From the NCBI RefSeq assembly GCF_023554255.2, contig NZ_JAMJWD020000002.1, positions 489,435 to 553,434 of the forward strand: DNA of 64,000 nucleotides. The letters run 5' to 3'. This document shows, in pieces, positions 32,367 through 41,872 of the stretch (positions within the stretch are counted from its first letter, which is position 1; each line of letters begins with the position of its first letter). Below the pieces are notes generated by a model. It was not told where the DNA came from, did no database searches, and saw nothing but the letters and a program-made list of their open reading frames with translations. The position numbers were made by a program, and so were the translations under genes. Source of the DNA: Phyllobacterium sp. 21LDTY02-6 (GTDB lineage Bacteria; Pseudomonadota; Alphaproteobacteria; Rhizobiales; Rhizobiaceae).

Positions 32367-33767
32367 ATGGCCGATATGCAAGATTATGTCGTCAAGGACC
32401 TGGAATTGGCGGCATGGGGCCGCAAGGAAATCGAGATCGCCGAGACCGAAATGCCCGGCCTCATGGCCAGCCGCGAAGAGTTCGGAGCCTCGCAACCGCT
32501 AAAGGGCGCGCGCATCACCGGCTCGCTGCACATGACCATCCAGACAGCGGTTCTGATCGAAACGCTTCAGGCGCTGGGCGCCAAGGTGCGCTGGGCATCG
32601 TGCAACATCTTCTCGACGCAGGATCACGCCGCAGCCGCGATCGCCGCGACCGGCACGCCGGTCTTCGCCATCAAGGGCGAGTCGCTCGAAGAGTACTGGA
32701 CCTATACGGACCGCATCTTCCAATGGCCGGATGGCGAACCATCCAACATGATCCTCGATGATGGCGGCGACGCCACCATGTATATCCTCATCGGCGCGCG
32801 CGCCGAGGCAGGCGAGGACGTCCTGTCCAATCCCGGCAACGAAGAGGAGGAAATCCTCTTTGCCCAGATCAAGAAGCGCATGAAGGAAACCCCCGGCTTC
32901 TTCACCCGCCAGCGCGAAGCTATCAAGGGCGTCACCGAAGAGACCACGACAGGCGTGAACCGCCTCTACCAGCTGCAGAAGAAGGGCCTCCTTCCCTTCC
33001 CCGCCATCAATGTCAATGACAGCGTCACCAAGTCGAAATTCGACAATAAATACGGCTGCAAGGAATCGCTGGTCGACGGCATTCGCCGCGCTACCGACGT
33101 GATGATGGCCGGCAAGGTTGCCGTCGTCTGCGGCTATGGCGATGTCGGCAAGGGTTCCGCGCAGTCGCTGGTCGGTGCTGGCGCCCGCGTCAAGGTCACC
33201 GAGGTCGATCCGATCTGCGCCCTGCAGGCGGCGATGGACGGTTTCGAAGTGGTGACTCTGGAGGACGCTGCCCCCACCGCCGATATCGTCATCACGACGA
33301 CCGGCAACAAGGACGTCATCACCATCGACACCATGCGCAAGATGAAGGACATGGTGATCGTCGGCAATATCGGCCATTTCGACAATGAGATCCAGGTTGC
33401 AGCGCTGCGCAACCTGAAATGGAACAACATCAAGCCGCAGGTCGACATGATCGAGTTCCCGGACGGCAAGCGCCTGCTTCTGCTTTCAGAGGGTCGCCTG
33501 CTCAATCTCGGCAATGCGACCGGCCATCCGAGCTTCGTCATGTCTGCCTCCTTCACCAACCAGGTGCTGGCGCAGATCGAGCTTTATACGCGCGGCGAGC
33601 AGTACAAGAACGAGGTCTATGTCCTGCCAAAGCACCTCGACGAGAAGGTCGCACGGCTCCATCTCGACAAGCTCGGCGCGAAATTGTCGGTGCTTTCGGA
33701 AGAACAGGCGGCTTATATTGGCGTGACACCATCCGGCCCATTCAAGTCTGACCACTACCGCTATTAA
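32367..33767 (+). CDS. ahcY: Adenosylhomocysteinase
   Basis: 466 aa. NAD-dependent hydrolysis of S-adenosylhomocysteine to adenosine and homocysteine, restoring methylation capacity. The NAD-binding [13 protein letters not shown] motif and the signature [16 protein letters not shown] are present, and the C-terminal tail ends KSDHYRY, where Lys and Tyr contact cofactor in the neighbouring subunit. A palindromic operator lies upstream and a strong terminator follows. Confidence 0.99.
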   Translation: MADMQDYVVKDLELAAWGRKEIEIAETEMPGLMASREEFGASQPLKGARITGSLHMTIQTAVLIETLQALGAKVRWASCNIFSTQDHAAAAIAATGTPVFAIKGESLEEYWTYTDRIFQWPDGEPSNMILDDGGDATMYILIGARAEAGEDVLSNPGNEEEEILFAQIKKRMKETPGFFTRQREAIKGVTEETTTGVNRLYQLQKKGLLPFPAINVNDSVTKSKFDNKYGCKESLVDGIRRATDVMMAGKVAVVCGYGDVGKGSAQSLVGAGARVKVTEVDPICALQAAMDGFEVVTLEDAAPTADIVITTTGNKDVITIDTMRKMKDMVIVGNIGHFDNEIQVAALRNLKWNNIKPQVDMIEFPDGKRLLLLSEGRLLNLGNATGHPSFVMSASFTNQVLAQIELYTRGEQYKNEVYVLPKHLDEKVARLHLDKLGAKLSVLSEEQAAYIGVTPSGPFKSDHYRY

Positions 33768-33798
33768 TATCAGCGTATAAAAACACAATATATAGATG

Positions 33799-33832
33799 CC
33801 GGAGGATTGACAAATTCTCCGGTTTTCTTTTT
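33799..33832 (+). terminator. Terminator of ahcY
   Basis: Stem CCGGAG (33799-33804) with CTCCGG (33817-33822), followed by TTTTCTTTTTT. It lies 32 bases past the ahcY stop. Confidence 0.85.
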
Positions 33833-33884
33833 TGCGCGCAGTTCTTCCCGTCGATTCCCGCAGGGTTTATTCTAGTGATTCGGG

Positions 33885-36503
33885 ATGGGGTTGCTTCGGA
33901 TGGGCCAGATGATCGCCAGATCAGCTGGAAACGGAAGCGACGAACATCTGCCTGAAGGGGTGACGGCAAGAGATATGAAAAGTGAAGATGGTGACGTTGG
34001 CGGCGGCAGCGCAGCACAGGGACCCTCCGTGCTGGGCATGATACGGCGACTGGCCATGGGCACGGCGTCCGCCCTGCCGCTGCTCTTTTCAAGCATTGTT
34101 GCGGCGCGCGCCGAAGGCCCGCTCGGCATGATCGAGGCCCCGTTCGGGATCCGCGTCGGCGCTTTCGAAGTCGTCCAGTTCGCCATGTTTCTCGGCGCCA
34201 TGGGCGCGGCACTGCTGTCGGCCGGCTGGCTGATCCGGGAGCGCAGCCGCATCGCCCAGGAGAACCGCCATCTGCGCGGCAAGGTCGCCGACCTCAACGT
34301 CGCCCTGCAGCGCAACGAGGCGCTTCTCAATCTCAAGGACCAGAAGATCATCATCTGGGATGGAAGCACGGGTGCGCCGAGCATTATCGGCAATCTTTCG
34401 CCGGAAACCGGCGTCCCCGAGGGGCGGTCGCTGTTTCTCGCCTTCGGGCGCTGGCTGCGCGTCGAATCCGTGACGTTGCTGGAAAGGTCGATTACCGCGC
34501 TGCGCGAGGCGGCCCGCCCCTTCGACATCGCCATAGAGACCTCCAAGGGCGCACCGATCGAGGTGCAGGGGCGCACCTCGGGCGGATATGCCATTGTGCG
34601 GTTCATGGACCCGGGCGAAGCGAGAGCTTCCTACGCCCTGCTGAAGACAGAGAATTACCAGCTTGCAGGGGCAATATCGAACCTGCGTACACTGCTCGAT
34701 GCGGTGGACATGCCGTCCTGGAGCCGGGATGCGGATGGGCGCCTCGACTGGGTCAATGCCGCCTATGCCAGGGCGGTAGACGGCGACGCCAATCTTGCCG
34801 CCAGCGAAGGCAGGGAGCTCTTCGGCATCCAGGCGCGTGAGCGAATCGGCCAGGAAAGGGCCGCCCATGGCAAGTTCGCGGACGAGCTGTCGACCGTCGT
34901 CGGCGGCGACCGGCGCGTGTTCCAGGTGACCGACGTCGCCACGGGTTCGGGCTCGGCCGGGCTGGCGGTCGATATCAGCGAGGCGGAGCTGGTGCGCGAG
35001 GAGCTGAAGCGCACCATGGCCAACCATTCGGACACTCTGGACCAGCTCAATTCCGCCGTGGCCATGTTCGATGCCAACCGCAAATTGCAGTTCTGCAACC
35101 AGGCCTTCGCCAAATTATGGGGTCTGGAGACGCCTTATCTCGATAGCAAGCCGGACAATTCGCTGTTGCTCGACCGTTTCCGCAGCGACGGCATTCTGCC
35201 GGAACAGCCCGACTGGCGGCGCTGGAAGGAGCAGGTCCTTTCGTCCTATCATTCCGTCGAGTCGCAGGAATATGTCTGGTACCTCACTGACGGGCGTACG
35301 TTGCGTGTCGTCGTCAATCCGCAGGCAAAGGGCGGAGTGACGTGGATATTCGAGAACCTCACCGAGAAGCTCGAACTGGAAAGCCGCTACAACACCCTGA
35401 TAAAGGTGCAGGGGCAGACACTCGATCACCTTGCCGAGGGCGTTGCCGTGTTCGGTTCCGATGGCAAAATCCGGCTATCAAACCCGGCATTCGCCGCGCT
35501 CTGGGACTTGCGGCCGGAACAGACGGTGGAGGGAACCCATATTTCCGCCATCCGGCGCCTGTGCGAAGCGCGATCGAACGCCGAGAGCTGGGAAATGTTC
35601 GTGACGACCGTCACCGGTTTCAGCGATGAGCGGCAGACTCATTCCGGTCATATCGAGCTTTCCACCGGCAAGATCCTCTCCTATGCCGCCGCGCCGCTCC
35701 CCAGCGGCCAGACCATGCTCACATTCGTCGATGTGACGGATTCGGTGCGGGTCGAGCGGGCGTTGAAGGAAAAGAACGAGGCGCTGGAGCGCACGGACGA
35801 GCTGAAAAACGATTTCGTGCAGCATGTCTCCTATGAGCTGCGTTCGCCGCTGACCAATATAATGGGCTTCACCGAACTGCTGCAGACGCCGATGACCGGT
35901 CCGCTCAACGAGCGGCAGCGCGACTATCTCGACCATATCGGCACATCTTCCTCGGTGTTGCTCACTATCGTCAACGACATATTGGACCTCGCAACCGTCG
36001 ATGCAGGCATCATGGAGCTGGACATCAGCGACGTTGCGGTTTCAGATGCCGTCGCCATGGCGTCCGACAAGGTCGCGGACCGACTGAAGGAGCATTCGAT
36101 ATTGCTCGATGTCCGCATTGCGCCGGGCACGGGTTCCTTCAGGGCCGATCCGACGCGGGTGAAGCAGATATTGGCCAATCTCCTCAGCAATGCCGCCAAT
36201 TACGCGCCGGAAGGCAGCACGATCACGCTCGCCTGCTGGCGCGACCAGGCCGAAATGGTATTCAGCGTAACCGACCAGGGCCCAGGCATGCCCGAACATG
36301 TGCTGGACAGCATCTTCAAGCGCTTCCAGCCCTATCCGAATGGCGGGCGCAAGCGCGGCGCCGGGCTCGGTCTTTCGATCGTCAAGGGATTCGTGGAACT
36401 GCATGGCGGAACGGTCGAAATCGCCAGCGCCGCGGGCAAGGGCACGACGGTGACGTGCCATTTCCCCCTGGAAGCGCGCGTCTTCAGCATAGCCGCCGAA
36501 TAA
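33885..36503 (+). CDS. divL: DivL-like kinase with Tyr in place of the catalytic His
   Basis: 872 aa with this ATG; later ATGs at 33900 and 33975 are possible because the ribosome site is weak. Two N-terminal hydrophobic segments lie at about 56-75 and 92-115. PAS-like domains follow, three or so between about 260 and 625. The dimerisation helix reads DFVQHVSYELRSPLTNI, where Tyr650 replaces the phosphoacceptor His. The ATP-binding domain is intact (NLLSNAANYAPEG, DQGPGMP, GAGLGLSIVKGF). In Caulobacter, DivL has the same His-to-Tyr change and acts as a platform that modulates CckA through phosphorylated DivK, not as an ordinary kinase. It is followed after 5 bases by tsaE-amgK. Confidence 0.93.
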   Translation: MGLLRMGQMIARSAGNGSDEHLPEGVTARDMKSEDGDVGGGSAAQGPSVLGMIRRLAMGTASALPLLFSSIVAARAEGPLGMIEAPFGIRVGAFEVVQFAMFLGAMGAALLSAGWLIRERSRIAQENRHLRGKVADLNVALQRNEALLNLKDQKIIIWDGSTGAPSIIGNLSPETGVPEGRSLFLAFGRWLRVESVTLLERSITALREAARPFDIAIETSKGAPIEVQGRTSGGYAIVRFMDPGEARASYALLKTENYQLAGAISNLRTLLDAVDMPSWSRDADGRLDWVNAAYARAVDGDANLAASEGRELFGIQARERIGQERAAHGKFADELSTVVGGDRRVFQVTDVATGSGSAGLAVDISEAELVREELKRTMANHSDTLDQLNSAVAMFDANRKLQFCNQAFAKLWGLETPYLDSKPDNSLLLDRFRSDGILPEQPDWRRWKEQVLSSYHSVESQEYVWYLTDGRTLRVVVNPQAKGGVTWIFENLTEKLELESRYNTLIKVQGQTLDHLAEGVAVFGSDGKIRLSNPAFAALWDLRPEQTVEGTHISAIRRLCEARSNAESWEMFVTTVTGFSDERQTHSGHIELSTGKILSYAAAPLPSGQTMLTFVDVTDSVRVERALKEKNEALERTDELKNDFVQHVSYELRSPLTNIMGFTELLQTPMTGPLNERQRDYLDHIGTSSSVLLTIVNDILDLATVDAGIMELDISDVAVSDAVAMASDKVADRLKEHSILLDVRIAPGTGSFRADPTRVKQILANLLSNAANYAPEGSTITLACWRDQAEMVFSVTDQGPGMPEHVLDSIFKRFQPYPNGGRKRGAGLGLSIVKGFVELHGGTVEIASAAGKGTTVTCHFPLEARVFSIAAE

Positions 36504-36508
36504 ACACC

Positions 36509-38020
36509 ATGGCGATGCTGGTCGTTCATCTTGCCGATAGCGAAGATACCGAACGTCTTGGCGAGGATATTGCCCTTGCGCTGCGCCAGGGTGATCTGGT
36601 TACGCTCTCCGGCGATCTCGGCACCGGAAAGTCCACACTGGCGCGGGGCCTGATCCGCACGATTGCCGATGAGGATGATCACGAGGTGCCAAGCCCGACC
36701 TTCACGATCGTGCAATCCTATCCGGAACTGCGGCTGCCGATAAGCCATGTCGACCTCTACAGGATCGCCTTCGCCGACGAGATTCACGAACTCGGCCTCG
36801 ATGAACTGCGCGAGAATGGTGCCGTGCTGGTGGAATGGCCGGAAAATGCCGGCAACGCCCTCGACGATGCGGATATCGCCATTGTCCTGCGCGACAGCGG
36901 CACCGGCCGCGAAGCCGTCATCGGCGGCAGTGAGGCGGCCATGGCGCGGCTCGAACGTTCCTTCGCCATCCGGGACTTCCTGCGTCGCAATGATCGTCCC
37001 TCGGCCAGGCGCCGCTATCTCTTGGGCGATGCTTCGGCCCGCAGCTATGAGAGGGTCTACCCCGCCGATCAACAGCCGCTGATATTGATGAACTCCCCCT
37101 ATAATCCGGGTGGACCCGTTCTTCGCGATGGCAAGACCTACATGCAGATCGCACATCTCTCCCAGTCGGTGCATGCCTTTGCGGGCATCGACAAATTGCT
37201 GGCTGCGCAGGGTTTCACCGTGCCACCTATCATCGCCTCCGATCTCGATGCAGGCCTGCTGCTGATTGGCGATCTCGGCAATGAGGGAATACTCGACGAC
37301 GCGGGCAACCCTATTGCCGAGCGCTACGAAGCGGCTGCACGCGCACTTGCCCGCTTGCATGAGCGTAGCTGGCCGCACGACATACCGGTCGCACCCGGTG
37401 TCACGCATCATATTCCGCCATTCGACCGCGACGCCATGCTCATAGAAGTCGAACTCCTGTGCGAATGGTATGCGCCATGGCGTTCCGCTGCGCCGTTTCC
37501 GGCTCATATGATCGAGGATTATCGCGGCGTATGGAATGATATATTTAACCGGCTTATCACTGCGGAAACGAGCCTGCTCCTGCGGGACGTGCACTCACCC
37601 AATATTCTCTGGCAACCAGGCGAACGTGGCATAAGGCGCGTTGGGTTGATCGACTTCCAGGATGCCATGATCGGCCCTTCGGCCTATGATGTCGCCTCGC
37701 TGGTCTTCGATGCGCGCGTGACGATCCCACCGGAGCTGCGCCGGGCGCTGCTTGCCGCCTATGTCGAGGAGCGCTCCGCTCAGGGTTCATTCGATACCGA
37801 GGCCTTCTTCGAGGCCGTCGCCATCATGGCAGCGCAGCGGAACGCCAAAATCCTGGGGATATTCGTTCGTCTCGACCGGCGCGACGGCAAGCCCGCCTAT
37901 CTTCGCCATCTGCCACGGATACAAGCCTATTTGAAAGAGGCAATGGCACATCCGGCGCTTCAACCGCTCAAGGCCTGGTTGGAATCCGCCGGCATACTGG
38001 ATATGGAGAAGTCCGCTTGA
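36509..38020 (+). CDS. tsaE-amgK: Fusion: TsaE (t6A ATPase) and AmgK-like sugar kinase
   Basis: 503 aa from the ATG at 36509, 5 bases after divL. Residues 1-about 150 are TsaE, the ATPase of tRNA threonylcarbamoyl-adenosine synthesis, with Walker A GDLGTGKS at 35-42 and SPTFTIVQSYPEL, HVDLYRI and VLVEWPE motifs. Residues from about 165 form an aminoglycoside-phosphotransferase fold (LLLRDVHSPNILW catalytic loop, GLIDFQDAMIG metal site). The next gene is a MurU-type nucleotidyltransferase, so the kinase part is best read as AmgK, the anomeric MurNAc/GlcNAc kinase of cell-wall recycling. The fusion is reported in some alphas. Its stop overlaps the TTG start of murU. Confidence 0.92.
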   Translation: MAMLVVHLADSEDTERLGEDIALALRQGDLVTLSGDLGTGKSTLARGLIRTIADEDDHEVPSPTFTIVQSYPELRLPISHVDLYRIAFADEIHELGLDELRENGAVLVEWPENAGNALDDADIAIVLRDSGTGREAVIGGSEAAMARLERSFAIRDFLRRNDRPSARRRYLLGDASARSYERVYPADQQPLILMNSPYNPGGPVLRDGKTYMQIAHLSQSVHAFAGIDKLLAAQGFTVPPIIASDLDAGLLLIGDLGNEGILDDAGNPIAERYEAAARALARLHERSWPHDIPVAPGVTHHIPPFDRDAMLIEVELLCEWYAPWRSAAPFPAHMIEDYRGVWNDIFNRLITAETSLLLRDVHSPNILWQPGERGIRRVGLIDFQDAMIGPSAYDVASLVFDARVTIPPELRRALLAAYVEERSAQGSFDTEAFFEAVAIMAAQRNAKILGIFVRLDRRDGKPAYLRHLPRIQAYLKEAMAHPALQPLKAWLESAGILDMEKSA

Positions 38021-38742
38021 AAAGACCCTCAACCGCCATGGTCCTCGCAGCTGGCCTTGGCAAGCGACTGGCGCCCATAACCGACACTACACCCAAGCCG
38101 CTGGTTAATGTAGCCGGCAAACCACTTATAGATTGGGGACTCGATGCCCTGAGCGCCGCGGGGGTATCGCGGGCGATTGTCAACGTGCATCATCTGGCGG
38201 ATCAGCTGGAGGCGCACCTCGCAAAGCGGAGACTGCCGGAGATTGCCATATCGGACGAGCGGGGCGAACTGCTCGAATCCGCCGGCGGCATCATCAAGGC
38301 CCTCGACCACATCGGCGCGGACCCATTCTACGTGCTGAATTCCGATACATTCTGGGTGGATGAGGGTCAGTCGAATCTTGTTCTTCTGGCCAATGAATGG
38401 GATGATGAGCGGATGGACATCCTCCTCATGCTCGCAACGAAGGACCATGCCACCGGCTATGACGGCCGCGGGGACTTCCATATCGGCGCGGACGGAACCC
38501 TGCGCCGCCTCGATGCTGGCGAAACGTCGCCCTGGATCTATGCCGGAGCTGCGATCGTCCACCCGCGTGTTTTCGCTGATGCCCCCCAGGGCAAGGCTTC
38601 GCTGAACCGCTATTTCGACAAGGCAATCGCAACCGGACGACTGTTCGGCATGCCCATGCGCGGCCAATGGGTCACGGTCGGAACACCCGACGCGATAGGC
38701 ATGGCGGAAGAGGCAGTGGCCCGCTACGGCACCCATGGCTGA
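38017..38742 (+). CDS. murU: N-acetylmuramate-alpha-1-phosphate uridylyltransferase-like (MurU)
   Basis: 241 aa from a TTG start at 38017, overlapping the upstream TGA (TTGA), with GGAGAAG before it. The nucleotidyltransferase signature MVLAAGLGKRLAPITDTTPK is followed by metal-binding Asp in YVLNSDTFW. MurU makes UDP-MurNAc from MurNAc-1-P, bypassing fosfomycin-sensitive MurA. Overlaps addB by 8 bases. Sugar specificity is inferred from the AmgK neighbour. Confidence 0.9.
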   Translation: MKRPSTAMVLAAGLGKRLAPITDTTPKPLVNVAGKPLIDWGLDALSAAGVSRAIVNVHHLADQLEAHLAKRRLPEIAISDERGELLESAGGIIKALDHIGADPFYVLNSDTFWVDEGQSNLVLLANEWDDERMDILLMLATKDHATGYDGRGDFHIGADGTLRRLDAGETSPWIYAGAAIVHPRVFADAPQGKASLNRYFDKAIATGRLFGMPMRGQWVTVGTPDAIGMAEEAVARYGTHG

Positions 38743-41700
38743 CGCTCGCTCGGCGCGCATATTTTCGATCAGCCCGGGAACGCCGTTTCTTCCCACCCTC
38801 GTCGAGGCACTGCGGACCGGCATGCTTGTGCCGTCCTACCCGGCGGCACCGGATGATCCCATGGCGCTGGCCGATGCCACCATCTACGTTCCAACCCGGC
38901 GCGCCGCTCGAACACTGCGCTCTCTCCTCGTCGAAAAGAGCCCGGTAAATTCGGCAATTCTCCCGACGATCCGCCCTCTTGGCGATGTCGATGAAGACGC
39001 CGCGATGTTCGATACCGGCTCGGATGCCCTTTTTGATCTTCTGCCGCCGATCGGAGGGGTGGAGCGCCTGCTTCTCCTGGCAAGGCTGGTTCGCCCCTGG
39101 CGCGAGAGGTTGCCGGACCATGTGCGCGCATTGTTCGGCAATGAGGAAATCGCCATCCCAGCTACCACGGCGGATGCGCTCTGGCTGGCGCGGGACCTGG
39201 CCACCCTCATGGACCAGGTGGAAACGGAAGGAACCGACTGGGCCAGCCTCGGCAACATAGCTGCGGCGGAGTTGCCCAATTGGTGGCAGGTGACGCTCGA
39301 CTTTCTCAATATCGTCACGTCCTTGTGGCCGGATATACTGGCGGAGCGGCGAAGGTCCAATCCGGCGGCTCACCGTAACAGGCTGATCGAGCTCGAGGCG
39401 GAGCGGCTGCTGCGCAATCAATCGGGCGGACCGGTCATCGCGGCCGGATCGACGGGTTCGATACCCGCAACAGCCAAGCTTCTCGCCGTCATTGCCTCCT
39501 TGCCGCAGGGGGCGGTCGTTCTGCCCGGCCTCGACCGGGACATGGATGATCCTAGCTGGGACCTGCTCGCAAACCCCGGCAGCGAGCCTTCCATCTTCGG
39601 CCATCCGCAATTCGGATTGCACAAGCTCCTCAAAGAACTCGGCGTGCTCAGGCGCGACGTCATGGTCCTCGGAGAGGTAGCGGCGCCGAAGCGGCGGCGG
39701 GAGATGCTGATGGCCGAGGCCATGCGACCGGCAGACACGACGGAGAAATGGGCTGAGCTGGCACGGGGCGACGATATCGATCCTGCCACATCCGGGATCA
39801 GTCTCGTCGAGGCCGCCAATGAGCGCGAAGAGGCCATGGCCGTCGCCCTTGCCTTGCGCCATGCGATCGAGGAACCGGGGCGGACCGCCGCATTGGTGAC
39901 GGCCGATCGCGACCTTGCACGGCGCGTATCGGCCGAACTGGCGCGCTTCAATATTTCCGCCGATGATTCCGGCGGCCGGGCGCTGCGGGAAACGCCGCCC
40001 GCGACACTGATGCGACTGGTGCTGGACTGTGTTTTCACGCCCGGCGATCCCGTCGGCCTGCTGGCGCTCCTCAAGCACCCGCTGACGCGACTCGGCCTGT
40101 CGCGCGCCGACGTCGCCAGCGCCACCCAGACGATCGAGCTCATCGCCCTGCGCGGCGGGACGGGCCGCGTGACGCTTTCCGATCTCGCGACCTTCTTCGA
40201 TGAGAGGCTGGCCGCATCCGGCCAGGCTGTCTTCGAGCCTTTCTGGCTGAAGCAGATCACGGCAGGCCACATCGAAGCCGCCCGGGAGGCATGCCGCGCC
40301 CTCAGCCAATGTCTGGAGCCGCTCGTCGCCATTGCCGGGGCGGAAGGATCGCTGGACCTCTCGGATTTCATGCGCGCCACGGTAACGAGCCTCGAAAGCC
40401 TCGCTTCGGACGAGACCCGGAACGTCGCCACGCTCTATGCGGGCACGGATGGCGAGCAGTTCGCCTCGTTCCTGCGCAACCTCGTTTCGGCGGAATCCGG
40501 CCTCGATGCCCAGCCCGCCGAATTTCCGGCCATGATGGAAGCCCTCCTTGCCGGCGAAGTCGTCAAGCCCCGGGCCGGTGCGCATCCGCGCCTCTTCATC
40601 TGGGGTGCACTTGAGGCGCGGTTGCAGACCGTGGATACGGTCATCATCGGCGGTCTCAACGAAGGCACATGGCCAGGCAAGACCCGCAACGATCCCTTCA
40701 TGTCGCGGCCCATGAAATCGATCATCAGCCTGGAGCCGCCGGAACGGCGTACCGGCCTCGCCGCGCACGACTTCCAGATGGCGCTGGGCATGGACCGGGT
40801 CATCCTGACGCGCGCGCAGCGTGCCGCCAATTCGCCAACCGTTCCGTCGCGCTGGCTGCAACGCCTCGAAACGGTGCTCGGCAAGAAGGCAGCCGACGCG
40901 CTGCGCGGGCGCGGTGCGACATATCTCGACTGGGCACGTGAATTCGACCATGCGCCCGACGAGGATTTCGTCAAACGGCCGGAACCGAAGCCGCCGCTGG
41001 AGGCACGGCCGACGCATTTTTCCGTCACGGAGATCGAAACGCTACGGCGCGACCCCTATGCGATCTTCGCCAAGCGGGTCCTGCGGCTTCGGCCGATCGA
41101 CCCCTTGATCCGCGATCCGGATGCGGCCGAGCGCGGCTCGCTGTTCCATGACGTTCTCGCCAGCTTCACCCAGTCCGGGATCGATCCCGCCCGACCGGAT
41201 GCGGCGGCCGAATTGCTGCAGATCGGCCGGCGCTACTTCGATGCACTTGCGCTGCCGGAGGAAATCGACGCGGTGTGGTGGCCGCGCTTCCACATGCTCG
41301 TGCCGCAATTTCTCCAATGGGAGCGCGATCGCGCTGGCCTCGTGGCGCAGCGCCATGCGGAGGTATCCTCGGGCAAGATAGCCATCGACGGAACCGGCGT
41401 CACGCTTTCGGGGCGCGCCGACCGCCTCGATCTGCTTCGCGACGGAACGGTCGAGATCATCGACTACAAGACCGGGTCCACGCCCTCGCGGCGCCAGGCC
41501 CATGTCCTGCTTTCGCCGCAGCTGGCACTCGAGGCGGCACTGCTGGCGCGCGGCGCCTTCAAGGAGCTCGGCCAGCGCAATGCCTCGGAACTGCTCTATG
41601 TCCGCCTGCGCCCAAGCGGACGCGTCGAGCCGGAATCGGTTCTCAGGATCGGATCGGGCGGCAAGGCCAGCGAGAAACCGGCGCCGGAACTCGCAGCCCT

Positions 41701-41872
41701 CGCCTGGCTGCGGCTGACGGAATTGCTGACGGCCTATCGCGATCCGGACAAGGGCTATCTCTCGCGCGCGTTGCCCTTCAAGGAAAGCGACCTGACGGGA
41801 GACTACGACCATCTGGCGCGGGTGCTCGAATGGTCCGCCGGCGGTGCCGACGATAGCGGTGAGGGCGAATGA
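38735..41872 (+). CDS. addB: Double-strand break repair protein AddB
   Basis: 1045 aa. With AddA it resects double-strand ends for RecA, recognising Chi-like sites. The N-terminal helicase-like half lacks a Walker A motif (SPGTPFLPTLVEALRTG in its place), as in alphaproteobacterial AddB. The C-terminal RecB-type nuclease has GSLFHDVLASF and EIIDYKTGSTPSRRQAH, the Asp and Lys of the metal site. No cysteine occurs in the nuclease domain, so the Fe-S cluster of Bacillus AddB is absent. Overlaps murU and addA. Confidence 0.96.
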   Translation: MADARSARIFSISPGTPFLPTLVEALRTGMLVPSYPAAPDDPMALADATIYVPTRRAARTLRSLLVEKSPVNSAILPTIRPLGDVDEDAAMFDTGSDALFDLLPPIGGVERLLLLARLVRPWRERLPDHVRALFGNEEIAIPATTADALWLARDLATLMDQVETEGTDWASLGNIAAAELPNWWQVTLDFLNIVTSLWPDILAERRRSNPAAHRNRLIELEAERLLRNQSGGPVIAAGSTGSIPATAKLLAVIASLPQGAVVLPGLDRDMDDPSWDLLANPGSEPSIFGHPQFGLHKLLKELGVLRRDVMVLGEVAAPKRRREMLMAEAMRPADTTEKWAELARGDDIDPATSGISLVEAANEREEAMAVALALRHAIEEPGRTAALVTADRDLARRVSAELARFNISADDSGGRALRETPPATLMRLVLDCVFTPGDPVGLLALLKHPLTRLGLSRADVASATQTIELIALRGGTGRVTLSDLATFFDERLAASGQAVFEPFWLKQITAGHIEAAREACRALSQCLEPLVAIAGAEGSLDLSDFMRATVTSLESLASDETRNVATLYAGTDGEQFASFLRNLVSAESGLDAQPAEFPAMMEALLAGEVVKPRAGAHPRLFIWGALEARLQTVDTVIIGGLNEGTWPGKTRNDPFMSRPMKSIISLEPPERRTGLAAHDFQMALGMDRVILTRAQRAANSPTVPSRWLQRLETVLGKKAADALRGRGATYLDWAREFDHAPDEDFVKRPEPKPPLEARPTHFSVTEIETLRRDPYAIFAKRVLRLRPIDPLIRDPDAAERGSLFHDVLASFTQSGIDPARPDAAAELLQIGRRYFDALALPEEIDAVWWPRFHMLVPQFLQWERDRAGLVAQRHAEVSSGKIAIDGTGVTLSGRADRLDLLRDGTVEIIDYKTGSTPSRRQAHVLLSPQLALEAALLARGAFKELGQRNASELLYVRLRPSGRVEPESVLRIGSGGKASEKPAPELAALAWLRLTELLTAYRDPDKGYLSRALPFKESDLTGDYDHLARVLEWSAGGADDSGEGE

